Source of the DNA: Verrucomicrobiota bacterium
GTDB lineage: Bacteria; Verrucomicrobiota; Verrucomicrobiia; Limisphaerales; J093
Length of the DNA stretch: 22,705 nucleotides
Direction of reading: 5' to 3'
NCBI GenBank assembly: GCA_003695015.1
Contig: RFJD01000457.1
Span: 1 to 22,705 of the forward strand
Every line of letters starts with the position of its first letter. Position 1 is the first letter of the stretch. Below are positions 1 through 11,833 of the stretch, piece after piece. The notes under the pieces were generated by a model. That model was given only the letters and a program-made list of their open reading frames with translations. It did not search any database and was not told the DNA's origin. The translations under genes and the position numbers were made by a program.

Positions 1-72
1 CCGGCAGCCGGAGCTTGAGTTCGGCGGCCGGCCGGTGTTTGCTCGGTCCGGCAAACCGCAGGAGAACGGACC

Positions 73-975
73 ATGTACCTCACAGGCATCGGAGACGAGG
101 CGGGCGCGTCCATCGACGCGCAGATTCGGGCCACGAAAGAGCTGGGCTGGGACAGCATCGAGGGCCGCAACGTCCAAGTGGGTGATTACCCGGCCGGCAA
201 CTTCCACGACATTCCCGAGCCGGCCTTCGAGGCCGTGGTGGCCAAACTCCAGGAGGCGGGCATCCGCATCTGCTGTTTCGGCTCCACCATCGCCAACTGG
301 GCCAAGAAGATCACCGACCCCTTCGAGCCGACGCTGGCCGAGGTGGAGCGCGCCATCCCGCGCATGCAGCGCTTGGGCACCAAGCTGGTTCGCATCATGA
401 GCTACGCGGTGCGCGAGGATGCGGAGGACCAGATGGAGGAGGAACGCTTCCGCCGCGTGCGGGAGATCACCCGGCGGTTCCTGGACGCCGGCATCCAGCC
501 GGTCCATGAGAACTGCATGAACTACGGCGGCATGTCCTGGCAGCACGCCCTGAAGCTGCTGGAAAACGTTCCCGGGTTGAAGTGGGTCTGGGACACCGGC
601 AATCCCATCTTCAACCCCGACCGCAGCAAGCCCAAGCCCTGGCCGCGGCAGGATCCTTGGGAGTTCTACCAGAAGGTCAAACCGTGGATCGTCCACGTCC
701 ACGTCAAGGACTGCATCTGGAATCAGGAGAAGAACGACGCCGACTACACCTGGCCGGGCGAGGGCCACGGGCAGGTGCGCCGGGTGTTGAAGGATCTGCT
801 GGCCTCCGGCTACGACGGCGGGATCTCGATCGAACCCCACCTGGCGGCGGTGTTCCACGATGCCAGCGTGAAGGCCGATCCCGAACGCCAGTACCAAACC
901 TACGTCGAATACGGCCGCCGGCTCGAGGCCATGGTCCGGGAAATCCAGGCCGAATTGGCCGGGACGGGCGCCTGA
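73..975 (+). CDS. Sugar phosphate isomerase/epimerase-like TIM-barrel protein
   Basis: A 300-residue protein with the xylose isomerase-like (AP endonuclease 2) TIM-barrel pattern. Four residues fit the family's divalent metal site: E146 in HEN, D174 in WDTGN, H208 or H210 in HVHVKD, and E254 in SIEPH. Members isomerise or epimerise sugars, keto-sugars or inositol derivatives in the cytoplasm; the substrate cannot be read from the sequence. The start is well supported by GGAG at 61-64, eight bases before the ATG. There is no signal peptide. Bases 1-72 hold this ribosome site and possibly the last codons of an upstream gene (a TGA at 16-18), but too little to name it. The next gene starts 60 bp downstream on the same strand and is unrelated in function. 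The family assignment is firm; the substrate is unknown. Confidence 0.9.
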   Translation: MYLTGIGDEAGASIDAQIRATKELGWDSIEGRNVQVGDYPAGNFHDIPEPAFEAVVAKLQEAGIRICCFGSTIANWAKKITDPFEPTLAEVERAIPRMQRLGTKLVRIMSYAVREDAEDQMEEERFRRVREITRRFLDAGIQPVHENCMNYGGMSWQHALKLLENVPGLKWVWDTGNPIFNPDRSKPKPWPRQDPWEFYQKVKPWIVHVHVKDCIWNQEKNDADYTWPGEGHGQVRRVLKDLLASGYDGGISIEPHLAAVFHDASVKADPERQYQTYVEYGRRLEAMVREIQAELAGTGA

Positions 976-1035
976 CCACCCGCCACGGCGGACCCACGGC
1001 GCAACGATGCGACCCGCCCGGTGTTGAACCGCCCG

Positions 1036-2130
1036 ATGAACGGACCCGGTGTCCAACCTTTCCACGCCCGTCGCGGCTTCCGCCTGCCGGAGGCCTTGGC
1101 GGGCGCTCTGGCCGTCATCGGGCTCGGGCTGGCCGTGGTGGTCGGGACGACGCGGCTGCGGGCTGCCGAGAGCACCAACGCCCCGCCGAAAGCGCCGGCT
1201 TCGGAGACGGAACCCGCGGCCGCGGAAGACGCCGGGGACGAAGCCCCGGCTCCGCCGCCGGCGGAGGCTTCCAAGCCCGAGGCTTCCAAGCCCGAGGCCG
1301 GGACGGCGGCCGAAACGGCCCCCGCCGCGGAACCCGGCGCGGCCCGGCCTTCGTCCAAGCCGGAACGGTCCATCACCCCCTACCTCACGATCGTCGAGCG
1401 CAACCCGTTCGGCTTGGTGGATCCCCCGCCGCCCAAGCCGCCCGAGCCGGAGCCCAAGCAGGAGGAGGTCAAACCCTCCGCCCTCAAGTTGACCGGCATC
1501 AGCACCCTGCTGGGTCCCAAGCACGCCATGTTCGTGCTGCAGGAGCCGGGCAAGAAGCCGGTCTATTCCGGTCTGGTGGCCGAGGGGGAGAGCGATCCCT
1601 ACATTGCCGGGCTCGAGGTGCTCCGGATTGATCCCCAGGCGGGCTCGGTGCGCGTCCGTTATGGCGGCAACGAGCTGCTGCTGGATTTCAAGAACAACGG
1701 CATCGAGCCGCCCAAAGCCAAGGCCGTCGCGAGGACGACCCGGCCCGGCAGCCGCACCACGGGCGCCGTCCCGCGGGTCCAGCCGCCGTCGGCCTCGCGG
1801 ACCAGCACCGGCCGCTCGACCGGCAGCGCGGTCATCCGGGCCGGCAACACCAGCTTCCGAGCCCCTGGCGTCAGCTCGCGCTCCGCGACCTCCGCCGGCA
1901 GCGGGGTCCGGACCACCATCCCGCCGCGGACGACCCGCACCACGGTGACCCCGCGGCCCAAAGCGCCTCCGCTTTCGCCCGCCGAACAAGCCATCCTGAT
2001 GCGCGCCCAACGGCTGGAAGCCCAACGGCGGGGGATTCCAATGCCGCCGGCCCTCCCCATCCCGGAAATCGACAGCCCCGCGCCCGACGCTCCCGCCGCT
2101 CCGCCGTTGCCGCCCATGCCGGGGCAGTGA
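1036..2130 (+). CDS. Membrane-anchored proline-rich protein with PilP/GspC-like middle domain
   Basis: A 364-residue protein. An N-terminal hydrophobic helix at about residues 16-36 probably anchors it in the inner membrane. A low-complexity Ala/Pro/Glu linker (about 45-115) follows and contains a tandem EASKP repeat. The next segment has an ERNPFGL motif, a Pro/Glu stretch, and a compact beta-rich region at about residues 148-220 (LTGIS, then GLVAEGES, then VRVRYGGNELLLDF). That layout of anchor, flexible linker, (R/N)PF motif and small beta domain resembles the pilotin/inner-membrane proteins PilP and GspC of type IV pili and type II secretion; this is inference from pattern, not a firm match. 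The C-terminal 140 residues are Arg/Thr/Ser-rich and then Pro-rich. The ATG at 1036 is preferred; a GTG at 1021 is possible. Neither has a clear Shine-Dalgarno. A rho-independent terminator follows the stop. Confidence 0.7.
   Translation: MNGPGVQPFHARRGFRLPEALAGALAVIGLGLAVVVGTTRLRAAESTNAPPKAPASETEPAAAEDAGDEAPAPPPAEASKPEASKPEAGTAAETAPAAEPGAARPSSKPERSITPYLTIVERNPFGLVDPPPPKPPEPEPKQEEVKPSALKLTGISTLLGPKHAMFVLQEPGKKPVYSGLVAEGESDPYIAGLEVLRIDPQAGSVRVRYGGNELLLDFKNNGIEPPKAKAVARTTRPGSRTTGAVPRVQPPSASRTSTGRSTGSAVIRAGNTSFRAPGVSSRSATSAGSGVRTTIPPRTTRTTVTPRPKAPPLSPAEQAILMRAQRLEAQRRGIPMPPALPIPEIDSPAPDAPAAPPLPPMPGQ
1264..1293 (+). repeat. Two perfect tandem copies of a 15-bp unit
   Basis: The unit GAGGCTTCCAAGCCC occurs twice in a row and its first five bases start again at 1294. 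It keeps the reading frame and encodes EASKP-EASKP in the linker of the surrounding gene, so slippage would change linker length without a frameshift. Confidence 0.9.
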
Positions 2131-2140
2131 ACGCACCGTC

Positions 2141-2173
2141 GCCCGCCGCGTCCGGCTGAGCGGGCCTTTTTTT
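2141..2173 (+). terminator. Rho-independent terminator after the PilP/GspC-like gene
   Basis: A GCCCGC arm (2141-2146) pairs with GCGGGC (2160-2165) across a 13-base loop. One C and then seven Ts (2167-2173) follow. It lies 11 bp after the stop codon of the plus-strand gene. It has no T-run on the minus strand, so it should not serve the convergent permease gene. Confidence 0.8.
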
Positions 2174-2208
2174 GCCCCGGGCCGCAGGCCGGGGCCGGTG
2201 TCGGCGGC

Positions 2209-3807
2209 TCACCCCCCGGCCACGCCGGGGATCAGCTTCGACAGCGTCCAGCAAGCCAGCACGCCGATCACGCTGTTGGTGGTGGCGATGATCGTCCAGC
2301 TCCGCAGCGTTTCCTTCTCAGTCAGGCCGCTGAGCTTGCACACCACCCAGAAGCCGCTGTCGTTCATCCACGACATGGTCAGGGCCCCGAACCCGATGGC
2401 CATGAACACGTACACCGGGTGATAGGGCAGGTCGGGTGTCAGCAGCGGGAACACCATCGCCGCCGCCGTCATCATCGAGACCGTGGCCGAGCCTTGGGCG
2501 ATGCGGATGACGGCCGCCACCGCCCAAGCCAGGAGGATGAGGTTCCATTGCCGGCCTTCGGCGAGGGCCTGGACGGCCTGGCCGACGCCCGCGTGCCGGA
2601 GCATCAGGCCGAAGGCCCCGCCGGCGCTGGTGATGAGGATGATGACGCCGGCGGTTTCCAAGGGCGTCCCCAGCATCCGGCCCAGCGAGGCGAAATCGAG
2701 CCGGCGCTGCCGCACCAGCACGGCCAGCGCCAGCACGGCCCCCACCAGCAGGGCCACGTTGCGGTTGCCGGCGAATTCGACCGCCGCGTAGGCCGCGGGC
2801 CAGCCGGCCCGAAACCCTTCGATCGCCGCCGCCGTCGAGGCCGCCGAGATCAACAGGATCGGCACGATCACCGGCGCGATCGACGCCACGAACCCGGGCA
2901 GCTCGCTCTCGGGCTTGTCGATGATGGCCTGCAGGTCGGCCACCTGGGCCGAGGCGGTGTCGCGCAACGGCACTTCCAACCGCCGGCTGATGGCCTTGGC
3001 GATTTGCCAAGAGATCGTGATGGGGATCAGCCCCACCAGCGTGCCCACCCAGATCGTCAGCCCCAAGTCCACCTGCAACAATTCGGCCATGGCCAAGGGG
3101 CCCGGGTGGGGCGCGATCAGCGAATGGGTGACGCTGGCGCCGGTGCAGATGGCCAGGACGAACAGCAGGTAGTTGCGGCGCGTGCGCAGGGCGAGGGCCT
3201 GGCCCAGCGGCAGCAGCAACATGAAAAAAGTGTCGAAGAAGATCGGGATCGAGAGCAGGTAACCCGCGAAACAGATCACCCCTCCGGCCCGCTCTTCGCC
3301 GAAGACGGCCAGAAACCGCCGGACCACCTTGTCCGCCGCGCCGCTTTCCATCAGGCACATGCCGATGATCGAGGCCAGGGCGATGACCACGCCCACGCCT
3401 CCCGCGGTGGCGCCGAAACCCCGGGTGGCGAGTTCGACCGCCTGGACCCAGTGGCTGCGCGGGGTTTGGTCGGGCGGGACGATCACCGCGTTGGTGGCGG
3501 CAATGGCGCCGGGCGGCAGTGGCGTCGGCGCCGTTTCCAAGCGCAACCGTCCGTCGGCGTCGCGCCAGGCCGCCAGGGGCGGGTCCGCGTGCGTCAGTTC
3601 CTGGCTGGCGGGGCGTTCGCCGGGCAGGGAACCGACCGGGCTGAGGAGGCCGGCGGTGATGGCGGCCAGGATCAGCGCCAGAAAGGCGTGCAGCCGGACC
3701 ACGGTGATCAGGACGATGATCAGGACCAGGCAGATGCCCAGGATGGCGAACGGCCACCAGCCGGGCGACCCGGCGGCGGCGGCGAGCAACAACGTCGGCG
3801 CATTCAT
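2209..3807 (-). CDS. GntP-family gluconate-type permease
   Basis: A 532-residue polytopic inner-membrane protein of the GntP (gluconate/H+ symporter) family. It has hydrophobic segments throughout, and family-typical stretches such as GFGATAGGVGV, ICTGASVTHSLIAPHPGPLA and MSWMNDSGFW. These proteins import gluconate or related sugar acids with protons. Known members are about 440-450 residues. The extra length here is mainly a hydrophilic stretch at about residues 58-118, between the second helix and the conserved GFGAT segment. The ATG at 3807 (MNAPTLLL) is chosen because it begins directly before the first membrane helix; an upstream in-frame start at 3873 would add 22 polar residues and lie upstream of a good promoter candidate. 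It is convergent with the gene on its left and divergent from the prepilin-like gene. The substrate may be gluconate or another aldonate. Confidence 0.9.
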   Translation of the reverse strand: MNAPTLLLAAAAGSPGWWPFAILGICLVLIIVLITVVRLHAFLALILAAITAGLLSPVGSLPGERPASQELTHADPPLAAWRDADGRLRLETAPTPLPPGAIAATNAVIVPPDQTPRSHWVQAVELATRGFGATAGGVGVVIALASIIGMCLMESGAADKVVRRFLAVFGEERAGGVICFAGYLLSIPIFFDTFFMLLLPLGQALALRTRRNYLLFVLAICTGASVTHSLIAPHPGPLAMAELLQVDLGLTIWVGTLVGLIPITISWQIAKAISRRLEVPLRDTASAQVADLQAIIDKPESELPGFVASIAPVIVPILLISAASTAAAIEGFRAGWPAAYAAVEFAGNRNVALLVGAVLALAVLVRQRRLDFASLGRMLGTPLETAGVIILITSAGGAFGLMLRHAGVGQAVQALAEGRQWNLILLAWAVAAVIRIAQGSATVSMMTAAAMVFPLLTPDLPYHPVYVFMAIGFGALTMSWMNDSGFWVVCKLSGLTEKETLRSWTIIATTNSVIGVLACWTLSKLIPGVAGG

Positions 3808-3837
3808 CACGAGTTTCCGGTCAGCGGTTCGGGCCGC

Positions 3838-3866
3838 ACTAAACCAACTGCGGCCGCCCGGGGCAA
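3838..3866 (-). promoter_or_regulatory. Candidate sigma70 promoter of the GntP-family gene
   Basis: Read on the minus strand, TTGCCC (3866-3861) is followed by a 17-base spacer and TTTAGT (3843-3838), four of six consensus bases in each box. Predicted transcription starts about 24 bases before the chosen ATG at 3807. Confidence 0.45.
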
Positions 3867-3921
3867 CGTCCAAATCCCGGCCCGGTTGCCGGGGCGGCTT
3901 CGCGGAGGCGGGTTCTTCCGG

Positions 3922-3949
3922 TTGACGCGGCGGGGGGTTGGCCGATACT
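3922..3949 (+). promoter_or_regulatory. Candidate sigma70 promoter of the prepilin-like gene
   Basis: TTGACG (3922-3927), a 16-base spacer and GATACT (3944-3949) match the -35 box at five of six bases and the -10 box at four of six. A start near 3956 would leave a leader of about 19 bases without a Shine-Dalgarno sequence before the ATG at 3975. Confidence 0.55.
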
Positions 3950-3974
3950 CCGGAAAACTCGGCACCCCGTTGCG

Positions 3975-4811
3975 ATGAAAAAGACTGTTTCGAATCGGCA
4001 AGGTTTCACGTTGATCGAGTTGTTGGTGGTGATCGCGATCATCGCCATCCTGGCCGGCATGTTGCTCCCCGCCTTGGCCAAGGCGAAGGAGCGTGCCCAC
4101 ACGATCGGTTGTCTGAGCAACCTGAAGCAGATGGGCCTGGCGCACTTCACCTACGTCAACGACTACGGCAGCACGGTGCCCTATGCCATGTACCAGGACC
4201 TCTGGATGCGGGCCTATCTGGAGCGGCATGCGGAGGTGGACCAGGTGCGGCTGTGTCCGGCCACCCGCGAGCACCAGGGGCCGGGCCCGCGTCAGGCCAC
4301 CGGGGCGCCCTCCGGCTCGAACATCTTCGCCGAGTGCGGGACGGTGACCGAGGCATGGGTGTGGCCGTCGCGCAAGCAGTTCGGCCAGGAGGATCCGGAC
4401 GGGTATCACGGCAGCTACGCGTTCAACTCGTGGCTGTACGCCGGCGGTTGGCCGGCGGGATGGGCGGACGAGAAGCTGGCTTTCAAGAAGGAGTCGGCGA
4501 TCCAGAGTCCGGCCACGACCCCGGTGATGGGCGACTCGATCTGGGTGGATGCCTGGCCGCGGGCCAGCCAGCGGCCGCGGTTCAACGGTTACTTCGGCTG
4601 GAACGACGGCGGCATGGGCCGCTATTGCATCGCCCGGCATGCGGCGGGATCGGCCGATCGCAGCCGTCAGACCGCCCCGGCCGGCAGCCCTTATCGCGGG
4701 GCGGTGAACATGGTCTTCTCCGAGGGACACGCGGAGTTGGTGCGGCTGCCGAAGTTGTGGCAGTTGACCTGGCACAAGGACTACGAACCTCCGGCCAATC
4801 CCCCGCTCTGA
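3975..4811 (+). CDS. Prepilin-type N-terminal cleavage/methylation protein
   Basis: A 278-residue protein beginning with a textbook class III signal: a short positive leader, then RQG|FTLIELLVVIAIIAILAG. Prepilin peptidase cleavage is predicted after G10, with F11 becoming the methylated first residue and E15 the conserved Glu5 of the mature protein. The hydrophobic helix (about 11-31) continues into the usual amphipathic ALAKAKERA segment. The ectodomain is rich in Trp, Gly and Asp and ends with a NMVFSEGHAELV segment like the DGH motif in stand-alone pseudopilin-like proteins of Verrucomicrobiota and Planctomycetes. Such proteins are secreted or surface-exposed; their individual roles are mostly unknown. 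No other pilus genes adjoin it except, beyond the permease, the PilP/GspC-like gene. The ATG lacks a Shine-Dalgarno, but the leader motif fixes the start. Confidence 0.92.
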   Translation: MKKTVSNRQGFTLIELLVVIAIIAILAGMLLPALAKAKERAHTIGCLSNLKQMGLAHFTYVNDYGSTVPYAMYQDLWMRAYLERHAEVDQVRLCPATREHQGPGPRQATGAPSGSNIFAECGTVTEAWVWPSRKQFGQEDPDGYHGSYAFNSWLYAGGWPAGWADEKLAFKKESAIQSPATTPVMGDSIWVDAWPRASQRPRFNGYFGWNDGGMGRYCIARHAAGSADRSRQTAPAGSPYRGAVNMVFSEGHAELVRLPKLWQLTWHKDYEPPANPPL

Positions 4812-4890
4812 ACGACCGCGCGCGGCGTGCGGTTTCGAGATCCGGCCGGGCGCGCGGGCACTTGCGGCTCGCTCCCGGTTCCCGGCCGGC

Positions 4891-4896
4891 TATAGT
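4891..4896 (+). promoter_or_regulatory. Candidate -10 box upstream of ppk1
   Basis: TATAGT matches the -10 consensus at five of six bases in an otherwise GC-rich gap. No acceptable -35 box lies 16-18 bases upstream; TTGCGG at 4862-4867 is 23 bases away. The element would give a leader of about 100 bases that includes the inverted repeat at 4915-4953. Confidence 0.35.
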
Positions 4897-4914
4897 GCCG
4901 GGGCGCCGATTCTC

Positions 4915-4953
4915 CCGCGGCCGCCGGTGCGGTTTTGCCGCCGGCGGCCGCGG
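4915..4953 (+). promoter_or_regulatory. Perfect 13-bp inverted repeat in the presumed ppk1 leader
   Basis: The arm CCGCGGCCGCCGG (4915-4927) is the exact reverse complement of 4941-4953. Within the 13-base loop, CGG (4930-4932) can also pair with CCG (4938-4940). All the pairs in the 13-bp arms are G-C, so the RNA hairpin would be very stable. There is no T-run after it, so it is not an intrinsic terminator. It ends 48 bases before the ppk1 ATG. A role in mRNA stability, attenuation or protein binding is possible, but in such GC-rich DNA chance palindromes must be considered. Confidence 0.5.
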
Positions 4954-5001
4954 CGGCGGCCCGCCTCGAAGCGGGGCCGGGGAGGCGCCGGCGTCGGAGT
5001 C

Positions 5002-7143
5002 ATGGCCGTCAATACATCAGCCAAGTATTTCAATCGCGAGCTGAGCTGGTTGGAGTTCAACCACCGGGTGCTGGAGGAGGCCCGGGACCGGAAGAACCCG
5101 TTGCTGGAGCGGCTGAAGTTTTTCTGCATCGTCAGCTCGAACCTCGACGAGTTCTTCGAGGTCCGGGTGGCGGGCATCAAGCAGCAGGTTGCCAGCGGCA
5201 GTCTCGAGCGGACACCCGACGGCCGGACGCCCCAGGAAACCCTGGCGGCGGTGCGGGAGCGGGTGCTGCGGCTGGTGCGGGGTCAGGACCAGTGCTGGAA
5301 GCGCGAATTGTTTCCGGCGCTGGCGCGCGCCGGCTTCGAAATCGTGCCGCGGGAGCGATGGACGGCGGCGGACCACGAACACTTGGGCCGGTTCGTGGAC
5401 GAGGCCGTGCGGCCGGTGGTGAGCCCGTTGTGCGTGGACGCCGGGCATCCCTTCCCCCAAGGGCGCAATCTCGAGCTGAACCTGGTGGCGACCGGGGCGG
5501 CCGGGCATCTGGGCGGAGAGACGCGGTTGTGGGTGCTGCAGGTCCCGAAGTCGCTGCCGCGGCTGGTCGATTTGCCTTCCCGGCGGAACCGGCGGCGGTT
5601 TGCGCTGTTGGGCGAGGTGATCGGGTGGGGGCTGGCCCGGTTGTTGCCGGGCATCGCGATCGAAGGCGCCTGGGCCTTCCGGGTGACGCGGAACAGCGAG
5701 CTCTACTTCGAGGAAAAGGAGGTCGTCAACCTGCTGGAGTCGGTGCAACGGGAGGTTCATGGCCGGCTGACGGGGGCGGCGGTGCGGCTGGAGGTCAGCG
5801 CCGGTTGTCCGGAACGGGTCTGGCGCGTCCTCCTGAAGACCCACGGACTGGAGGAGGAGGACCTTTACCGGCTGGAATCGCCGCTGCATCCCGGCGGCTT
5901 GATGCGGCTTTACGATGAGGGCCGCGTTCCGGAGCTGCGTGATCCGCCCCATCGGCCGGCGCCTTCAGCCGCGTTGCCGCCGGAGGAGGACCCGTTTGCG
6001 CGGCTGCGGGAAGGGGACGTGTTGTTGCACCATCCGTACGAGAGCTTCGAGCCGGTGTTGGAGTGGCTGCACCGGGCGGCCACCGATCCGCAGGTCATCG
6101 CCATCAAGCAGACGTTGTACCGGACCGGCAACGACGCGCGCATCGGCGGAGCGTTGATGGAGGCCGCCGCAAACGGCAAGCACGTCACCGCGGTGGTCGA
6201 GTTGAAGGCCCGATTCGACGAGGAACGCAACATCGAGTGGGCCCGGAAGCTGGAGGCTGCGGGGGTACAGGTGATCTACGGGGTCATCGGCCTGAAGGTC
6301 CATTGCAAGATGACGCTGATCGTGCGCCGGGAGGGCGGCGCCCTGCGGCGGTATCTCCACCTGAGCACCGGCAACTACAACCCCCAGACCGCCCGGCTCT
6401 ACACGGACCTGGGATTGCTGACCGCCCGGCCGGAATTCACCGAGGACGCGACCGACGTGTTCAACCTGCTGACCGGGCTGTGCGCCTACCGGCCGGCCCG
6501 CCGGTTTCTGGTCGCCCCCTACGACATGCACCGGCGCGTGCTCGAACAAATCCGGCGGGAAACCGCCCTGACGCGGGACCAGGGCCTGCCGGGGCGGATC
6601 ATCGCCAAGATGAACTCGCTGGTGGACACCGAAGTGATCGACGCCCTGTACGAGGCCTCCCAAGCCGGGGTCGAGATCGACCTCATCGTCCGCGGCATCT
6701 GCTGTCTGCGGCCCGGGGTGCGCGGGCTGAGCGAACGCATCCGCGTCCGCAGCATCGTCGGCCGCTTCCTCGAACACAGCCGGGTGTATTACTTCGCCAA
6801 CGGCGGCCAGCCGGTCCTGTGGATCGGCAGCGCCGACTGGATGCCGCGCAACTTCTTCCGTCGGGTCGAACTGCTGTTCCCCGTTCTGGACGGGAACCTG
6901 CGCGAGCGGATCCGGGAGGAAACGCTGGAACTGCCCCTGCGGGACAACGTCAAGGCGCGGGAGCTGCTGCCGGACGGCCGCTACCGGCGGGTCCGCCCCA
7001 AGCCCGGCGAGAGCCCCCTCAACAGCCAGGAGGCGCTCATCGCCAAGTTCCGCCGCCGCCCGGGCGGATGGACGGAGGAGGGCTCGCCGCCGGCGCGCCT
7101 GCAACCGCGCCGTTCGCCATCGGGCCCGGAACCCCTTTTGTGA
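5002..7143 (+). CDS. ppk1: Polyphosphate kinase 1
   Basis: A 713-residue protein, close to the usual 690-720, that reversibly transfers the ATP gamma-phosphate to inorganic polyphosphate. It opens with the conserved YFNRELSWLEFNHRVLEEA of the N domain. The head domain follows, and then two phospholipase D-like C domains. The autophosphorylated histidine is visible as H434 in LKVHCKM and the second catalytic histidine as H592 in LEHSRVYYF; these correspond to H435 and H592 of the E. coli enzyme. LHLSTGNYNP and the VVELKARFDEERN motif are also present. The ATG at 5002 is chosen because it directly precedes the conserved N terminus. GGAG is only two bases upstream and GGAGG (4981-4985) is 16 away, so initiation is not strongly marked; an in-frame GTG at 4927 would add a GC-biased tail through the inverted repeat. 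The adaptor gene of the efflux operon starts 35 bp downstream with no terminator between. Confidence 0.97.
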   Translation: MAVNTSAKYFNRELSWLEFNHRVLEEARDRKNPLLERLKFFCIVSSNLDEFFEVRVAGIKQQVASGSLERTPDGRTPQETLAAVRERVLRLVRGQDQCWKRELFPALARAGFEIVPRERWTAADHEHLGRFVDEAVRPVVSPLCVDAGHPFPQGRNLELNLVATGAAGHLGGETRLWVLQVPKSLPRLVDLPSRRNRRRFALLGEVIGWGLARLLPGIAIEGAWAFRVTRNSELYFEEKEVVNLLESVQREVHGRLTGAAVRLEVSAGCPERVWRVLLKTHGLEEEDLYRLESPLHPGGLMRLYDEGRVPELRDPPHRPAPSAALPPEEDPFARLREGDVLLHHPYESFEPVLEWLHRAATDPQVIAIKQTLYRTGNDARIGGALMEAAANGKHVTAVVELKARFDEERNIEWARKLEAAGVQVIYGVIGLKVHCKMTLIVRREGGALRRYLHLSTGNYNPQTARLYTDLGLLTARPEFTEDATDVFNLLTGLCAYRPARRFLVAPYDMHRRVLEQIRRETALTRDQGLPGRIIAKMNSLVDTEVIDALYEASQAGVEIDLIVRGICCLRPGVRGLSERIRVRSIVGRFLEHSRVYYFANGGQPVLWIGSADWMPRNFFRRVELLFPVLDGNLRERIREETLELPLRDNVKARELLPDGRYRRVRPKPGESPLNSQEALIAKFRRRPGGWTEEGSPPARLQPRRSPSGPEPLL

Positions 7144-7178
7144 AACGAACCCACGGTCAGCGGTGTCTGAGGAGGCGT

Positions 7179-8377
7179 ATGCCTTCGGAGGCTTCAGGGA
7201 ATCCGAACTCAACCTTGGATCGGCGACGGCGCCTTGCCGCCTGGGGCGGGGCGGCGCTGGCGGCGGTGTTGGCTGGGTCCGGTTGCGCCCCTTCCGGCCA
7301 GAAACCGGAGGACGCGGCCAAACCGCCCCCACCGGTGCTGGTGGAAGTGGCGCCGCTGGAACGCGGGCCCATCCAGGAAGTGATCCGGGCCACCGCGCGC
7401 CTCGAGGCCGAGCTGGAGGTGCAGGTGCTGGCCCGGACGGCCAACCGGGTCGTCGAGCTGCTCACCGAGGAGGGGATGCACGTCGAACAGGGGCAGGTGC
7501 TGCTGCGGTTGCAGGACGACATCCAGCGTTCGGCCGTGGCCAAGGCCCAGGCGCGGGTCGAGAAGGCGCGGGCGGAGTTCCAGCGCCTGCAGGCGTTGTA
7601 CGACCAGAACCTGATCAGCGAGCAGGTGTACACGGACCAGAAGTTCGAGCTGCGTCAACTGGAGCTGGCGCTCGAGGACGCCCAACGCGAGCTGGAGTTC
7701 ACGCGGGTTCGCGCCCCCATCGCCGGCACCGTGACCCAGCGGTACGTCAAAGTGGGCGACCTGGTGAACGTGGGCCAGCGGCTGTTCGACATCATCGACT
7801 TCGATTCCTTGGTGGCCCGGGTGTACGTGCCGGACAAGTACCTGCCGGTGTTGGCCACCAACCAGGTCGCGCGGGTCAAGCCGACGGCGTTGGCGGGGCA
7901 GGAGTTCGAGGGCTACGTGGCCCGGATCTCGCCGGTGGTGGACGCCCGGACCGGCACGGTGAAGGTCACGGTGGCCTTCCACGATGTCGGCCCGTTGCGG
8001 CCGGGCATGTACGTCGAGGTCGAGCTGGTCACGGCCCTGCACCCGAACGCCCTGCGCATTCCCAAACGGGCGTTGGTTTACGACGAGGACCAGCGGTTCG
8101 TGTACCGGCTCAAACCGGACAACACCGTCGAGCGGCTGCCGGTCGAGGAGGTGCTCAGCGACCGGTTCTACGTCGAGCCGGCGGGCGGGTTCGCGGAGGG
8201 CGACCTGATCGTGGTGGCGGGCCAGACCGGCCTGCGTCACGGCGCCAAGGTCCGCGTGCTGGGGCGGGACGAACCGCCGCCCGCCGCCGGCGGGACCAAC
8301 GCCGTCACCCTGCACGCCGCCGAGGCCGCGGAGACCGCGACGCCGGCTGACACCGCTTCCGCCGCCGAGCCCGGATC

Positions 8378-8381
<4 letters not shown>
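7179..8381 (+). CDS. RND efflux periplasmic adaptor, lipoprotein (HlyD/MFP family)
   Basis: A 400-residue membrane fusion protein linking an inner-membrane RND pump to an outer-membrane channel. An arginine-rich start and a hydrophobic stretch lead to a lipobox-like AGSGC, with C36 as the likely lipidated residue. The order of parts is: first lipoyl half (about 68-112, VVELLTEEGMHVEQGQ), coiled-coil hairpin (about 113-178), second lipoyl half (RAPIAGTVTQRYVKVGDLVNVGQ), a beta-barrel (about 205-290) with PVVDARTGTVKV, and a membrane-proximal region. The tail of about 25 residues is Ala/Thr-rich. AGGAGG at 7170-7175 is a strong Shine-Dalgarno, though only three bases from the ATG. The stop overlaps the start of the first pump gene by four bases (ATGA). 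The cargo is not predictable. No TolC-like channel gene lies in the window. Confidence 0.95.

Positions 8382-11829
<3,448 letters not shown>

Positions 11830-11833
<4 letters not shown>

Noticed and set aside
2174..2197. GC-rich palindrome after the T-run, considered as a terminator for the permease gene
   Set aside because: On the minus strand it is followed by As, not Ts, so it does not fit an intrinsic terminator in that direction.
2419..3978. A 519-codon plus-strand open frame opposite the GntP-family gene
   Set aside because: Asp/Gln/Arg-rich shadow frame; the minus strand encodes a clear membrane transporter.
6063..7178. A long in-frame upstream extension of the adaptor gene overlapping ppk1
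   Set aside because: It reads ppk1 out of frame; AGGAGG and the lipoprotein signal place the true start at 7179.
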